From Micrasema longulum (taxonomy: Eukaryota; Arthropoda; Insecta; Trichoptera; Brachycentridae): 64,000 nt of DNA. Positions 42,501 to 52,303 of this stretch are shown here, one piece after another (position 1 is the stretch's first letter; the number at the start of each line of letters is the position of its first letter). A program made the position numbers and the translations under genes. The notes under the pieces are model-generated. The model had not been told where the DNA came from, searched no databases, and saw nothing but the letters and a program-made list of their open reading frames with translations. The DNA lies in NCBI GenBank assembly GCA_022494885.1, contig JAGVSM010003452.1, positions 62,001 through 126,000 on the forward strand. The letters are read 5' to 3'.

Positions 42501-43021
42501 AACTTAAACTTGGAAATGAGTGTTCAGTCTTCCAGGCAGAGCTGATTGGTATTGAAAGTGCAATATTATGGATACAAAGAAAAATAACTAGTCCCGCAAT
42601 TATCACAATTCACAGCGATAGTATGTCTGGACTGCTCGCGCTCAAATCTGTTTACTCCACGAATGCCATTATAAGCAACATTCAAAAACTTCACTATGCT
42701 CTCAGCATACAAGGCATATATGTTCGATTCTGCTGGGTTAGAGCTCATGTTGGAGAAATCGGAAATGAGAGAGCAGATGAGCTAGCCAAGGCTGCTACAG
42801 TCAAAAAAGTGAGGCCGAACTTTGATGAAGTCCCAATAAGCCATGTAAGGTGGTCCCTTTCAAAAGATAAATTAAATGAGTGGAGGAAAATTTATGAAGA
42901 AAAAACTGCCAATAAGTGGATCAAGCAACTTTTGAGAAGCACAGACGAGGCCAAAACATTTTGGAAGCATGAAACGCCTACATATGAATTAACTCAGGCT
43001 CTTCGGGACATGGATGCATGA
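39584..43021 (+). CDS. ORF2: AP endonuclease, reverse transcriptase, RNase H
   Basis: It is in the same frame as ORF1, directly after its TAA; no ATG precedes the endonuclease, whose first motif RVIQINLQRSKAATSEFEQL starts at 39632 after a non-ATG stretch. Numbering residues from TTG 39629: endonuclease with VQEPYT, GGDLNARS (132-139) and SDHN (211-214); RT with IAKIIVIQKPGKDPSE, YRPIGLLSIFGRILEKII, ISLDIQGAFDHAWW, GCVQGSVLGPLLWN and the catalytic box YADD (682-685); RNase H with YTDGSK (D933), QAELIG (E971), IHSDS (D997) and ERADELAKA (D1050). All four RNase H acidic residues and the YADD aspartates are present. The protein makes and integrates the cDNA by target-primed reverse transcription. 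The frame ends early at TGA 43019-43021 through a one-base shift. Confidence 0.9.
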   Translation, partial: AKDENNSNKSSIGSNLRVIQINLQRSKAATSEFEQLNNNFDVALVQEPYTGNNGICSIKCQKIFQDTNGASRENPVKSAIIIFNPLLKSVGISEYMNKCLVLVTFPANNGATFTICSIYITPSTDPEVLLRPLEMYLHSKPVKIIIGGDLNARSTWWGCPENNSRGNQINDFVAGNHMFIANQGTTPTFETTRGSLVLSSIIDVTFGNMTEKVFDWSVNRAVISLSDHNAITFRVSFQKVSEGLERKTRKYNTNKADWNQFTGILMKKFIEYGLNVDNINQISSENELEGVIHNYEESIRESCEAAIPSLKQQTKNKSSAWWNDNLNELKANLLKLKHKIRNASDLRRPFLIEKLLVDREIYKTAIATAKISSWVKFCENIDNRNPWNGVQQILSNTSRHTPSSLKTSDGYTKTHRETAELLLNTFFPDDNSDDDTDEQKTTRIGAKSAWKNEIPDDPQITELEVTNSVSSFNAKKAPGEDFFTADICHRAINTNLSIYHSIVNKCLIMGYFPRKWKIAKIIVIQKPGKDPSEPKSYRPIGLLSIFGRILEKIISKRILWHFHQREFISSYQFGFMPQKSTTDALMEVITRINSNTKNKISTVVISLDIQGAFDHAWWPYIIEQLKEAQIPKNLYYIIISYLGDRNITLSISDSVCSKKNNIGCVQGSVLGPLLWNAVVNKALKVNSENPDVHIQAYADDIIILISGNDTDKLEYVGNDTLNKLVEWGHRARLNFAPQKTNVMICTRQRGITPKFYMQGQALQTVSNFRFLGVEIDRKLSWNEHIKYLICKSTNLFQRLTRATRSTWGLNPNILRCIYNMIIVPVITYAAAVWGSAIKRKKNISKLRSLQRLFAIQICKGYRTISFYAALIIADLEPIDLKIAEIVSLDETKRSGVSELLPNDRVCQRRVEYCSLPHPAKCANIQVNLEENTNTLSLTQTSLIHIYTDGSKLNGHVGAAFVVYKELREIDQRKLKLGNECSVFQAELIGIESAILWIQRKITSPAIITIHSDSMSGLLALKSVYSTNAIISNIQKLHYALSIQGIYVRFCWVRAHVGEIGNERADELAKAATVKKVRPNFDEVPISHVRWSLSKDKLNEWRKIYEEKTANKWIKQLLRSTDEAKTFWKHETPTYELTQALRDMDA

Positions 43022-43284
43022 GGGAATATCTGCATCGCTTTGGGCTGCGAGACGATAGTTGCTGTCCATGTGATGGCATCACTGAGCAGACTGTGGAACA
43101 TCTTCTTGGATACTGTCCAATGTTTGATAGGCCGAGGTGGGAGCTTGAATGCAAAATAAACACTCGGATTGCTGCGACTAATAACCTAGCTGAGCTCCTG
43201 AACTGTAATGATACACGAAGAGAGACCGTTCGATTCATTACAGGGACGATCAAGCAGGCTAAGTTATTCAATGGTGGTATCTAG
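43007..43284 (+). CDS. ORF2 C-terminal part in the shifted frame
   Basis: After the break the neighbouring frame reads GHGCMREYLHRFGLRDDSCC, PCDG, TEQTVEHLLGYCPMFDRPRW and ends at 43284. GHG..REYL.RF, CxC, EHLL..C is the normal C-terminal cysteine-histidine region that follows RNase H in this group. The loss of one base within CTTCGGGACA (43001-43010) explains the shift: an extra base would restore LTQAL-x-GHG. Its ATG at 43018 overlaps the TGA (ATGA), which is likely a coincidence. Confidence 0.8.
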
Positions 43285-43537
43285 CTCCTTTTGTTTTTTT
43301 TGTGTCCAACTTTTACTTTTTTTTTATTTTTTATTATTTGTTAATGTAATATTTCTAGAATTATTCTGTTTATTCTGATTCTGCTTTATTTTTATTATTG
43401 TAAGTCTACGGTGAAAAATTTTGAAGTCAACGGAATATAATTTAAAGATAAATGTATTCGATAAAACCTTGCACATAACAAAAGCAAGGTACAAATAATT
43501 TGCAACTACAAAAAAAAAAAAAAAAAAAAAAAAAAAA
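43285..43537 (+). other. 3' UTR and poly(A) tail of the non-LTR element
   Basis: T-rich UTR (runs of T near 43291-43332) ends GGTACAAATAATTTGCAACT and then A28 at 43510-43537. No canonical AATAAA lies immediately upstream. Confidence 0.75.
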
Positions 43538-43799
43538 CAGTTACATGAAGAAACATAAATGCAAGAAACTGAACAAAAAGAACATAAACTATTTAGCAAA
43601 GACAAACAAGGGCAACAAAACAATAATTGTATGCAATATATTTAAAAAAATGAAAGACCTTTTGAGCTAAACCATGCCAATCCAACTTCATCCCACACTG
43701 TTTAGTCGCGAAGAGATCTACGAAAAGCCAGAAGATCTATCCCAAAAAATTCCAAGTCGTGTGATAAATTGACTTATCAACACATTCTGGACATTGGGG
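43538..43799. other. Unassigned DNA
   Basis: No feature recognised; this is the 3' flank of the element. Confidence 0.3.
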
Positions 43800-44040
43800 C
43801 ATAAAACCAAAGTTGCTCTTAGAAGATTCTTAGAAATAGCAGATTTTGACTTCTGGTGACACGGTTGGGAACATGAAAAGAAATTGATTGCAACAGAGAT
43901 GGGACATCACTTAAATCATTAAGTATTTTGAAAATGCATATAAGGTCCATCTCAGTTCTACGTCTCTCCAATGAAGACATATTAAGAGATTGCTCCATAA
44001 TAGAAAATAAGAAATATTTCATTTTGTATAACCATATTTA
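43800..44040 (-). pseudogene. CR1-like non-LTR RT fragment, minus
   Basis: The minus-strand frame 44022-43819 reads MKYFLFSIMEQSLNMSSLER, RRTEMDLICIFKILNDLSDV then PSLLQSISFHVPNRVTRSQN. The order L.L.SLE.RR...DL...FKIL......LL..I.F.VP...TR is characteristic of the post-RT part of CR1/L2-type polymerases. No other part of that element was recognised nearby. Confidence 0.7.
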
Positions 44041-44099
44041 TTCATTTAAACATAAATGTATAAATACAATGTGTAAATATTTATTTACATTTGTCTATG

Positions 44100-44552
44100 T
44101 CTAGGCGGATGAAGAATCAGTTATGCATGTGCGATAGAACCAGAATTTTGGACGAGTGTTTATGACTCGGTGGCTGCTCTCAGGTAAAAATCCTGAAAAG
44201 GGAAATCGAGTAGAGAAAAGTCCGCCTCTTGGAGTAGTGATTGGCGAGTTCGCCGACCATGCTTGAGGTCCCGGGCTCGATTCCCTGGAAGTTAGCCAAG
44301 AAATCATTGCTTTTAAGGCGGTTTTAAACGGAAGATTTCGGTTTTCTTGGATTGGCACCTGAAGCGTAAGACTTATAACCTTACCTTCCTGTTTTTAGGA
44401 ATAACAATATTTGTTATACACAAATATGAAATATAAAAAATTGTACATACATCCAGTTAAACTTTATCCAGTCAGATGATCAAAATACACTGTATTTGAA
44501 TTTACAATTCAGTACTCTATGCACCATTATGTGCTGATAGAGTTGGTAATGA

Positions 44553-44556
<4 letters not shown>
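44100..44556 (+). mobile_element. SINE-A, extended copy
   Basis: A 5' extension (GATAGAACCAGAATTTTGGA, CGAGTGTTTATGACTCGG, CTGCTCTCAGGTAAAAATCC, CGAGTAGAGAAAAGTCC) shared with 57430-57545 precedes a tRNA-like B-box region (GGTCCCGGGCTCGATTCCCT, about 44268-44287). The usual body has GGCACCTGAAGCGTAAGACT, ACCTTACCTTCCTG, CAGTACTCTATGCACCATTA and a GTAATGATGAT tail, with about 70 bp of extra sequence in the middle (44395-44465). Confidence 0.7.

Positions 44557-44588
<32 letters not shown>
44552..44588. repeat. (TA)n microsatellite
   Basis: An uninterrupted AT/TA run directly after the SINE-A tail. Confidence 0.9.
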
Positions 44589-45899
44589 GTTTTTGCATAT
44601 ATATATGCATGTTTATGTATGCATTATAGTGCTCCGGCTCAACTCAGATTTTCGAGTCGGGGCAAGTTCACTGGCATGGAAGTTTCTGATTGTGTTAATA
44701 TGTATTACAGATTTACACATAATTCATTTGGTTTTTATAAAACCATAACCGATTGCATCGCTCTCGCGACATCATTAGACGAAGTTAAATTATTCTAAAT
44801 TTAAAGTATGGTGAGGAAGGATATTTGTAAAAGTAATAGAAGTTATTTTTTGGGTGTATTTTTACGTAGTAATTATTTTTATATTAAACAGATAATAATT
44901 AGGACGTAGTTATACAGATAGCGTCCAACCCTCAAAATGCCAAAAGTGTTATACTTTTATTACCGATAAACGAAATTTCTAACCCACATCACGGTTATCA
45001 CTCTTATATTAACTTTAAAAACGTCCAAGTGGTTTGACTGCACTTGGAGCTTGAACGCTTTCAGCACATAAATATATCTTAGTATGCTGTCAAATACGCC
45101 ATTAAACTTATTTTAGTATTTTGAAGGTTGGACGCTTTCTGCATTACTACGTCCAATGGTAAGGCAGGACGAAGACGGCCAAGAACGATGTACATTGGTT
45201 CCGTCCCATACAAAGCTAGGACCGTAAATGTAACTGGCTAAAAATTTAATTTGAACTTTTTTTTGAGTTTTATTTAAATAAATGTTTGTCGTTTTATTTC
45301 CTGCTGAGAAAAGAAAAGAAAAATCGTTAAATGTATTTAAAATTAGATCAAAGCAGACCTTTTTTCAGGCATCCATATTTCGATATTTCAAAGGGGACGA
45401 TTTAAGGTTTCGATATGACGCATACATAATATATTTTGTAAAACGTTTAATTAATCGTTCAAATGGTTATTTAATTGACTTGAAATAAATGTTGTTTTTT
45501 TTAAATAAAAATCTCGCCTCTGATTTTTATTAAATAATGGAAGACGCTTTGATCAATATTTTTCATGTGTTTGTGTTTTCAGGGTTATCCCGATGAATAT
45601 GTTTATACATCGTAATTGATCATACATTTGTTTATAATGATACATAAAAATCAAACAAACGTCCGCAACAAAGCCAAAAGTATTTTACTCATTAATTGCT
45701 TATTTATGGAAGAAATATTTTTTTAAGGATAGATTTTTATTAAATCTTAATAGTTTGTATGTGTAATGTATATACATACAAACTACATTACTTTACTCAT
45801 CTGATCCATATATATCAAGTATTAGAGTATCTGTGATAGAAAAGTCCATGGATCTTGAAGACGAAATTAAGGAAAAATTAGAGAGATAGACTGTAAAAT
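44589..45899. other. Unassigned DNA
   Basis: A 68-codon open frame at 45282-45488 has no recognised motif. No exon of the SLC5 gene could be found here. AT-rich otherwise. Confidence 0.3.
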
Positions 45900-45904
45900 G
45901 TAGA

Positions 45905-46140
45905 TATTATTTATTTATTTATTTATTTTACAGAAACAAACAGTCGACAATGATATAATACAATAAAAAAGATACGGTTTACGGACAGACCAGCGAAGTT
46001 TCTAAATAAAAAGCAAATATATTAAATTGTGGTACAACAAAAGGGTGTGTTTATGTTTATGTGTATTTGTATGAGAGTAAGTGTATAGGTGTGTATGTGG
46101 GAGTAAGTGTTCAGGTGTGTGGAAGTGTGAGCATCATTAA
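45905..46140 (-). mobile_element. Non-LTR 3' UTR-like repeat, minus
   Basis: Starts with ATTTATTTATTTATTTTACA and continues AGAAACAAACAGTCGACAAT, GACAGACCAGCGAAGTTTCT, TACAACAAAAGGGTGTGTTT and TG-rich sequence. The complement is found on the plus strand at 51040-51290, where it ends in an AAATAAATAAATA tail. The tail and TG/CA-rich body suggest a Jockey/CR1-group 3' UTR. Confidence 0.65.
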
Positions 46141-46174
46141 ATAGCATCATATATACATTAAAAAGATAAGTAGG

Positions 46175-46261
46175 TACGTGATACAGCAAACGGCTGAAGA
46201 CCGAGAAGAATGGAGGAGAAGATGCAGGAATCGGCTGCTGCAAAGCAATATCCCGGATTAA
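46175..46261 (+). pseudogene. Possible RTE C-terminal end
   Basis: YVIQQTAEDREEWRRRCRNR then LLQSNIPD and a TAA. The AEDREEWR motif resembles the closing A.DR..WR motif of RTE/Jockey polymerases. It is short, so the call is weak. Confidence 0.4.
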
Positions 46262-46574
46262 AACTATGAAGGAAATAGAAGAAAAATATTTATTTCAATA
46301 TTCTTTCTGTTTGTTTTTCACTCGGATATGCAAATTTTTCAACGTTTATCAAATTCAAAAATGTATTTAATTATAAATATTACACAGGTACTTTAATTTA
46401 AGTACTGTTAATTTTTCTACAATAATGTCAAATTTAAATCACATTAGTTCATCAAATAAATAAGTTATGAATTTATTAAACACACTATATTAAAATAATT
46501 TTTGTTCTCATAAAATATATATGTAAATCGAATAAAATTTATATTTCTTAGGTTAAAAAATGAGGGAGTAATAG
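46262..46574. other. Unassigned AT-rich DNA
   Basis: No feature recognised. Confidence 0.3.
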
Positions 46575-46800
46575 ATTTATGGTTCAAAACGGTCTTCTAG
46601 GACCATGTGCGACGTGACAAGATTAGGTTAACCAAAATCTCAAGTCCGGTCATGTCAAAAGCCGACACAACCGAAGGGCATGTATGACAAGATGTATGAA
46701 TGTGTAAGACGCTAGGAACGTATGTCAGGATAGACGTGTGTAGCGGTATATCCTCTCTACCTACACCTACGAAGAAATGGCATGATGGTAGTAATAGTAG
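46575..46800 (+). mobile_element. RTE-1 3' fragment
   Basis: CAAGTCCGGTCATGTCAAAA, GGGCATGTATGACAAGATGT, ATGAATGTGTAAGACGCTAG, GCGGTATATCCTCTCTACCT and GAAATGGCATGATGGTAGTA match 235-400. The tail is (GTA)n (TAGTAATAGTAGTAGTAAT) instead of (TTAG)n. Confidence 0.7.
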
Positions 46801-47310
46801 TAGTAATATTATAATTTATAAGTTTTTTCAATTATTATAATAAATAAAAAAATTACAGAATTTTGGTTACATATGTTATTATGGTGCTTAATTAAAGAAG
46901 TTTTGCTTGAATGGTTACTTAACGTTGTGTGAAAAACACTTAATTATTGGGGGACATAATAAATGGAAATATACATTCATTAACCAATTGTTAAAGATGG
47001 TTATGTTATTTTAAAAATTAAATAAAATCATTTGTACTAACTGGACGATGTCCAAAAGCGTTCAAACCGTTTATAGATATACCAAATTTATTGGATTAAA
47101 GTGTCAACGTGTAATTATTTTTTTCAAATGTTTTTCATATTAAAATAATATATTGCTGTTATTTAAAAATTAGAAATTCGAATGATAAAATTAAGCAATT
47201 TGCTTTGTAATAAATTTTATTTTTGTTAGCATTGGTCTTCTGTGCTATCATTTATCACTGGAATTGTAATTGTAAACAATTTAGTTCATATGTTTTACTT
47301 TTTATTTTAG
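46801..47310 (+). other. Intron upstream of SLC5 exon
   Basis: AT-rich with no recognised feature. It ends in a pyrimidine-rich acceptor ACTTTTTATTTTAG at 47297-47310. Confidence 0.5.
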
Positions 47311-47438
47311 CTCAATGTCAACTGGACTTAACTCATTGACAGGAGTAATATTTGAGGATCTCATAAGGCCTTTACACAAGAAACCCATTTCTGAGGGGAC
47401 CGCTTCATTTATAATGAAAATTATAGTTATAATTATAG
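47311..47438 (+). CDS. SLC5-family sodium-coupled transporter, internal exon 1 of 3 found
   Basis: The exon begins in phase 2 after a TTTATTTTAG acceptor and ends ATTATAG before GTAAAT (phase 1). The translation SMSTGLNSLTGVIFEDLIRP, LHKKPISEGTASFIMKIIVI, II matches the loop and start of a transmembrane helix in sodium:solute symporters: the S..S.GLNSL..V..ED.I+P signature, then a hydrophobic helix. Its last base G joins GT of the next exon to encode Gly (IIGVICVGLVF), confirming the splice. SLC5 proteins import organic anions or vitamins with sodium across the plasma membrane; the substrate of this one cannot be read from a fragment. No other exon was found upstream within the window. Confidence 0.85.
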
Positions 47439-49186
47439 GTAAATATTTTGTTTTTGTTGATGCTTACTATTTAATGATTAATGCACTGCTTTAAAAAATA
47501 TCGTTTTTTTTTATGCTATTTTATGACAGGTAATATCCCAATGTTTTTTTTTAAATTAAAATATCTTATTGAAGTTTTGAAAATAATTATTATTGTAAAT
47601 CAATAAAAATTTTAAATCACAAATCAGGTTTGAAAAGTAGTAATTGTGTTGAATAAATCCCCGTCTTGGGGATTTATACAAATTCAGAAGATTCAGTTTT
47701 TTCAGTTGTGACAGATTTCCGGTTTAAGGGAAATCAACCCACCAATCAGGACTGACAGTAGTTAAATTAACTACTTTGAACTACGTCCCAAATTCTTTAG
47801 AATCATCCATAAATTACAGCGGTGTTATGTGTTGTGATAGATTTCCGATTTCTGGTAGAAATTTTCCCAAAGTGAAAAGTATTTTTACACTAGTGGGTTC
47901 TACTTTTAAATGTCAGCAGAAATCACCGACGAGAACTTGTGACATCACGCATTAAGTAATTAAAAATGTATAAATCATTTACAATCGTGGCGATGATGAT
48001 ACTATTCATGAAACACTTAATTTCCTCATTCCAAAATCGAATATTATAATATCATTTTACACTTAAATTAATTTTATTTTTTAATTTATTTCATTTTCAT
48101 ACCGTGAGACTCATAATTACCAATTATAAAAAAATATAATGATTCAAAAACAGTACCTAGTAAAAGATAGCTTGGGATTATTTTAAAAAAATAAACTAAG
48201 GAGGATTTCTTTTTCATTTCTGATATCCGTTTCCAAAATCTCTCTCAGATAACTTATTTCAATACCGTTATCAGAATCGCAATGTTCGTTCCCTTTGTTA
48301 TAATTATAAATACTCAAGCTTGTTGTAATTAAGTATTAAAAATATTTTTTTGATAATTTGATCCTAAGCATAGTCAGCCGAATTTTTTCGTAGTGCTCAA
48401 GATGTGAAGCTTTTTTTAATAATCTAAAATATGAAGAAAGTGGGGACGTAAGCTATAACGAAAAAATCTTCCCTCTGTTCAATCCAGAAACCTAGCAACA
48501 CCCCCGTTGCTAACTAAATCATTCACTCAAAGTAAATCCGTGTAAAAAGGTAGTGCAGGTGGATGTGGACGATTTTTTTTCTGCACAAAGTTGTTAATAT
48601 TAAAATTTTCAAGGCCATTTTGACGCTGATTGGGTTAAGGGTTGTTATGTCGTATGTAATACCACTCCTTGTCGAAGCTTCGGGCATCATTTTAGCGTCT
48701 ATCGTCGGTAAATGAAAAGGACTATTATAGAGGTTTTACCTAGCGATTAATAGAAGGAATTATCCACTATCATGTATAACTTCAAACATTTATAAGCTTA
48801 TAGTAAGTAATAACACCCAATAGAGGGTAATTCTGTGCATTTTTTTGTTTAATGTTTACTTGATTTTTCTGCCTTGTTTTCTGTTATAAAATATTAGAAT
48901 ATTACTCTCCATCTTAGAACAGGCTGTGCCATATTAGATGGAGACTATCATAAACAGAGAACACTCCGTTTTCATTTTACATTAATTGGTTTTATATAGA
49001 TTCCCTGTTATTAAGTATGTACATTATTTTTTTGCAATAAGATAAATTATATGTTTCAGGTTAATATTACCAAGAATGGTAAAAGCCATAATAAATTAAA
49101 TTAAAAATAGAAATATGCTACGTAGTGAAATTATATTATATTTTTGTACCATATAACTGTAATTAATATTTTTCATATTTATTTAG
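47439..49186 (+). other. SLC5 intron (1.75 kb)
   Basis: It has a GTAAAT donor and a TTTATTTAG acceptor. It contains dispersed repeat C (about 47690-47960: GTTGTGACAGATTTCCGGTT, TGTCAGCAGAAATCACCGAC, TTGTGACATCACGCATTAAG). The rest is unassigned. Confidence 0.6.
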
Positions 49187-49329
49187 GTGTTATCTGTGTT
49201 GGTTTGGTATTTCTCGTTGAGAAAATGGGTGCCCTTATACAGGCCGGGAAGAGTTTAGCGGGAATTACAGCTGGGAGCTTACTTGGACTGTTTTCATTAG
49301 GGATGTTTTTCCCTTGGGCAAATTCTACG
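49187..49329 (+). CDS. SLC5-family transporter, internal exon 2 of 3 found
   Basis: The acceptor ends in TTTAG at 49186 and the donor is GTAATT at 49330. With the carried-over base, the translation is GVICVGLVFLVEKMGALIQA, GKSLAGITAGSLLGLFSLGM then FFPWANST. The pattern VG.VFLVE.MG.+.Q...SL.G...G.LLGLFSLGM..PW.N is a strong SLC5A5/6/8/12-type signature covering two helices. It ends in phase 0, and exon 3 continues GALVGG; the conserved residue at the junction is usually Lys (NSKGAL) but is Thr here. Confidence 0.9.
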
Positions 49330-49429
49330 GTAATTGTTTCTATAATTTTTATCATCCGTGCATACATGGCATAAACACAATTAATTAAATAAAATAATAA
49401 ATCAACGAAAACGAATCATTGAGTAAGGA

Positions 49430-49640
49430 AGTCCAGGCGTTTACAGGACTTGTGACCATCAAAGGTTGAATTGAATGCTCATTTCCCACACTTTGTAACA
49501 TTCACCATTCTGCATTTGTTTGATCATCTCTAGATCTTTCATTTTCAGATATGTTGATTAAGTAAAACATCTGAAACCTTTGATATTAGTAGAATTTATA
49601 TGAAATATTTCACCTATTAGAAAAAGTCACCTGAATATAT
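49430..49640 (-). mobile_element. MITE-A copy, diverged
   Basis: AAGTCCAGGCGTTTACAGGA, CTTGTGACCATCAAAGGTTG, TAACATTCACCATTCTGC, TGAAACCTTTG and AATATTTCACCTATTAG match the inverse order of the MITE-A arm and centre. Confidence 0.65.
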
Positions 49641-50164
49641 TTTCCGTTTATATATTTTTTTGGAGACCCTGTTTAAATCAAAAATATTTTGGATGCATCC
49701 AAAACATACTAAAATAATTGCGGATATTTTCAAGGCATCTTTAAAACCAACTATAAAAAAAATGGTCACTAGATTTAGGTAGAGAAAAATTAGAAAACTT
49801 ACAAAAAAATACTCTAAAATAATAAATTGCTTATTTAAATATTGTAGAACTCTTTATTAAATAAACTAGTAGGTAATCATGACAATGTCTGCCTTAAAAC
49901 AGGTTAGTCAAGGGTCTTATTAGCCATTTTTTTTATTGTTTGTTTATTTTTCAATACACATATTATTTACAAAGAGATATAATTACAAAAATACACTTTA
50001 GAAAAATACATCATAAAATTAAGCTATAACATGAATTGGAAAAAATGCCTACAAAAACTTCAGCGTCTGAGCGTGGGCCATTCCTTTAATTATTAAAAAG
50101 TTAATTGCAACTATATATTATACATTACACCACGAAAGCCATCTTCACCAAACAAAAAGTGAAA
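49641..50164. other. Unassigned intronic DNA
   Basis: AT-rich; includes an 18-bp perfect palindrome TTTTGGATGCATCCAAAA near 49687-49704. No other feature. Confidence 0.35.
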
Positions 50165-50410
50165 TTATTCATTATCATTGTTTCCCCATTCGCATGCAGT
50201 GGTGCATAGGAGACTACGTTGACTATCATGTCGCACAGTAACTCTATCATTTTTGTAACATTGAAGGTAAGGCGATTAGTATTTTGCTCACAGTCTAAAA
50301 ACAATGAATATACTGCAGTGTAGGACCATGTCAAAAAATAATATTTAATGTCAGGAATCGAACCCAGGACCTTAAGCAAGGTAGGCAAATGCGCCAACCA
50401 ATACACCAGG
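50165..50410 (-). mobile_element. SINE-A, near full length, minus
   Basis: The plus strand reads CCCCATTCGCATGCAGTGGT, GCATAGGAGACTACGTTGA, CATTGAAGGTAAGGCGATTA and then a reversed head AGGAATCGAACCCAGGACCT, AAGGTAGGCAAATGCGCC. The complement has a B-box-like GGTTCGATTCC. Confidence 0.75.
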
Positions 50411-51039
50411 TAGACTTATGTCCACTTGATTTCCTTATTCAGGATTTTAACCTCATAGCAGCCAATCAAATCAAAAACACCTGTCCAGTAGGGTTCTTGT
50501 TATATTGCACACACTGTATTCTTTATTCACCTGGACACAGAAAAATGTTTACAAAAAAGTATTTTAATTGGTCACGTTCACCAAATTATTCACATTATAC
50601 TGCAAATTTAACAGGTATCGTCAATAAAACAAAGTATTATATTAACTTGAATGTGAAGTGCCCTTTACAAATAATTACCCTTGAAAAAAAAAAACATATT
50701 TACATATGTTTATTGGCCTAAAATATGTACACACAAATAAGGAATGATTCAGCAATAATCTAAACTGGGTTAGTAACAGATCCGAAAGTGTTCTGTCCGT
50801 TCCAGGATGCAGGACTAAGTACGCACAGAGGCACTCATTCCACGTTGGTCCGAGATCCTTCAATCTCCTACCTAAGGATTTGTAAAACATTAAATCTTTG
50901 GCTTGGAAGTCTTGGATTAGCATGGAAAACTCAGATACACCTTTTTTGAAAAAATATTGTACAGCAAATCAATCTTGTTTTTGTAGAGTTTTTTCGAGTC
51001 ATGTATATGTTATGGCAATGTACTGAAATCTTAGTTTTT
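50411..51039. other. Unassigned intronic DNA
   Basis: Open frames at 50389-50721 (plus) and 50675-50923 (minus) are mutually overlapping and carry no clear domain. Confidence 0.3.
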
Positions 51040-51290
51040 TCCCCACTTTATCCTCACACTTACACACACCTGAACAGTTACTCCTACACTAATACACATA
51101 AACACACATCTACTCTTACTTCCATACGAATACGCATAAACACACCCTTTGTTGTAACGCAATTTAATCATATGTATGATTCTTATTTAGAAACTTTGCT
51201 GGTCTGTCTTTAAACTGTATTTTTTTTATGTTTCTATATCATTGTCGACTGTTTGTTTCTTTAAAATAAATAAATAAATATATTTTGAGT
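51040..51290 (+). mobile_element. Non-LTR 3' UTR-like repeat, plus
   Basis: CACACTTACACACACCTGAA, TACACTAATACACATAAACA, CCTTTGTTGTAACGCAATTT, AGAAACTTTGCTGGTCTGTC, ATTGTCGACTGTTTGTTTCT and an AAATAAATAAATA tail; the inverse of 45905-46140. Confidence 0.7.
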
Positions 51291-51659
51291 CATGAGTATG
51301 AGTTAGTCTATTCTTGATTTTCTTGTTTTTTGTGTTTTTTTTTATATTTTTAATGTATTTTTTTTTTGTAATTTTCACTTTGTTTATGAACTAAAATGTA
51401 TCTCAATATAAATAAATACGCTTATAGGCTTGTTGTGTCATATTATATTTATGTAATAAAAGAGTACTTATTAAAAAATAAATAAAAGGAATGACTTAAG
51501 CTCAAACGTTAAAGTCTTCGTGGACATTTATTTCCAAATCGCGGTCTCTTCTTTTAAAATTTTATTATGGAAAAATTCTTGTATACTGTACTTCGGAAAA
51601 ATAAATCAATAAGTAATTAACAAAATTGCTCAAAAATTAAAAACATGCCGACAGTTCTT
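51291..51659. other. Unassigned AT-rich intronic DNA
   Basis: No feature recognised. Confidence 0.3.
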
Positions 51660-51930
51660 CTTTTTCGCAGTCTCAATCCTGGGGATCGGTTTGCAGCAAA
51701 GTTCCGCATATCATCCTCCGCTGCGCTCTATTCTCTACTGCCCCCTTTAGCCCAACATAGATGAGACGCAGATCAAGTCCTCGCACACGTGTTTCAAATA
51801 ATCCCGTCAGGGACGCCCTCCGCGATTTGTCCCCTCAGTCATACCCTCAATTTTTCCATGTGGGAGACTCTCATGGTTCATAATGTGGCCGATCCAATCA
51901 ACTCGCCTCTCTGTGATTATTGCAATTTTT
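51660..51930 (-). pseudogene. Non-LTR RT C-terminal relic, minus
   Basis: The minus-strand translation (about 51930-51660) reads ITERRVDWIGHIMNHESLPH, GKIEGMTEGTNRGGRP, a stop, RDYLKHVCEDLICVSSMLG. WIGHI.NH..LP..KIEG...G...RGRPR..Y..HV..D resembles the C-terminal tail of a non-LTR polymerase (W.GH+.R...L...IEG...G.RGRGR.R..+). Stops and a frame shift show it is dead. It is distinct from RTE-1 to RTE-3. Confidence 0.6.
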
Positions 51931-52029
51931 TAATTGTAGGTCGTTTATGTGTTTTAATAATATATTCACAATATTAAATCTTAAATATTACTCAACAATT
52001 CTTTACGCAGTAAATACTTACATAAAAAA

Positions 52030-52303
52030 CATCAGATTTTCAGGCGTTGCCTAGTATAGAGGTGAAGTAATTTAATTAGATGAATCTCACCCGCATAAAT
52101 AAAGGTTTCAGCTCTTTAACTTCACATACATCAACAGATGAAAGAACTGAAAAAAAAAAGATGTTCAAATATGGGCAGAATGGTGAATGTTACACAGTGT
52201 GTAAAGTGGCCACCTAAACCAGCCATTGACAGGTCATGATACCCAGACTTCTATATTACCTTCTCTCAAATGTTCTTCATCTTTGTTGTAATATGTTAAC
52301 TTA
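52030..52303 (+). mobile_element. MITE-A copy (centre and arm)
   Basis: GCGTTGCCTAGTATAGAGGT, AATCTCACCCGCATAAATAA, TTCAGCTCTTTAACTTCACA, GGCAGAATGGTGAATGTTAC, ACCAGCCATTGACAGGTCAT and CTTTGTTGTAATATGTTAAC, in family order. Confidence 0.8.

Larger units (their letters stand above)
38283..43537 (+). mobile_element. Near-intact non-LTR retrotransposon of the I/R1/LOA/Jockey group
   Basis: Contains ORF1 (gag-like), ORF2 (endonuclease, RT, RNase H), a short 3' UTR and a 28-nt poly(A) run (43510-43537). The copy looks young: long frames are open, with a single frameshift. The 5' end appears truncated or poorly defined, because ORF1 opens almost directly at the junction with the older DAPH UTR, and no clear target-site duplication was found by eye. 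Confidence 0.85.

Noticed and set aside
43018..43021. ATGA stop-start overlap as a translational coupling signal for a third ORF.
   Set aside because: The upstream residues GHGC are needed from the second frame before the ATG, so a one-base frameshift explains the break better.
49687..49704. 18-bp perfect palindrome TTTTGGATGCATCCAAAA.
   Set aside because: Isolated, not repeated elsewhere, and not implausible by chance in a window this long.
50675..50923. 82-codon minus-strand frame with GRRLKDLG, faintly transposon-like.
   Set aside because: The resemblance is too short to assign and the opposite strand is also open.
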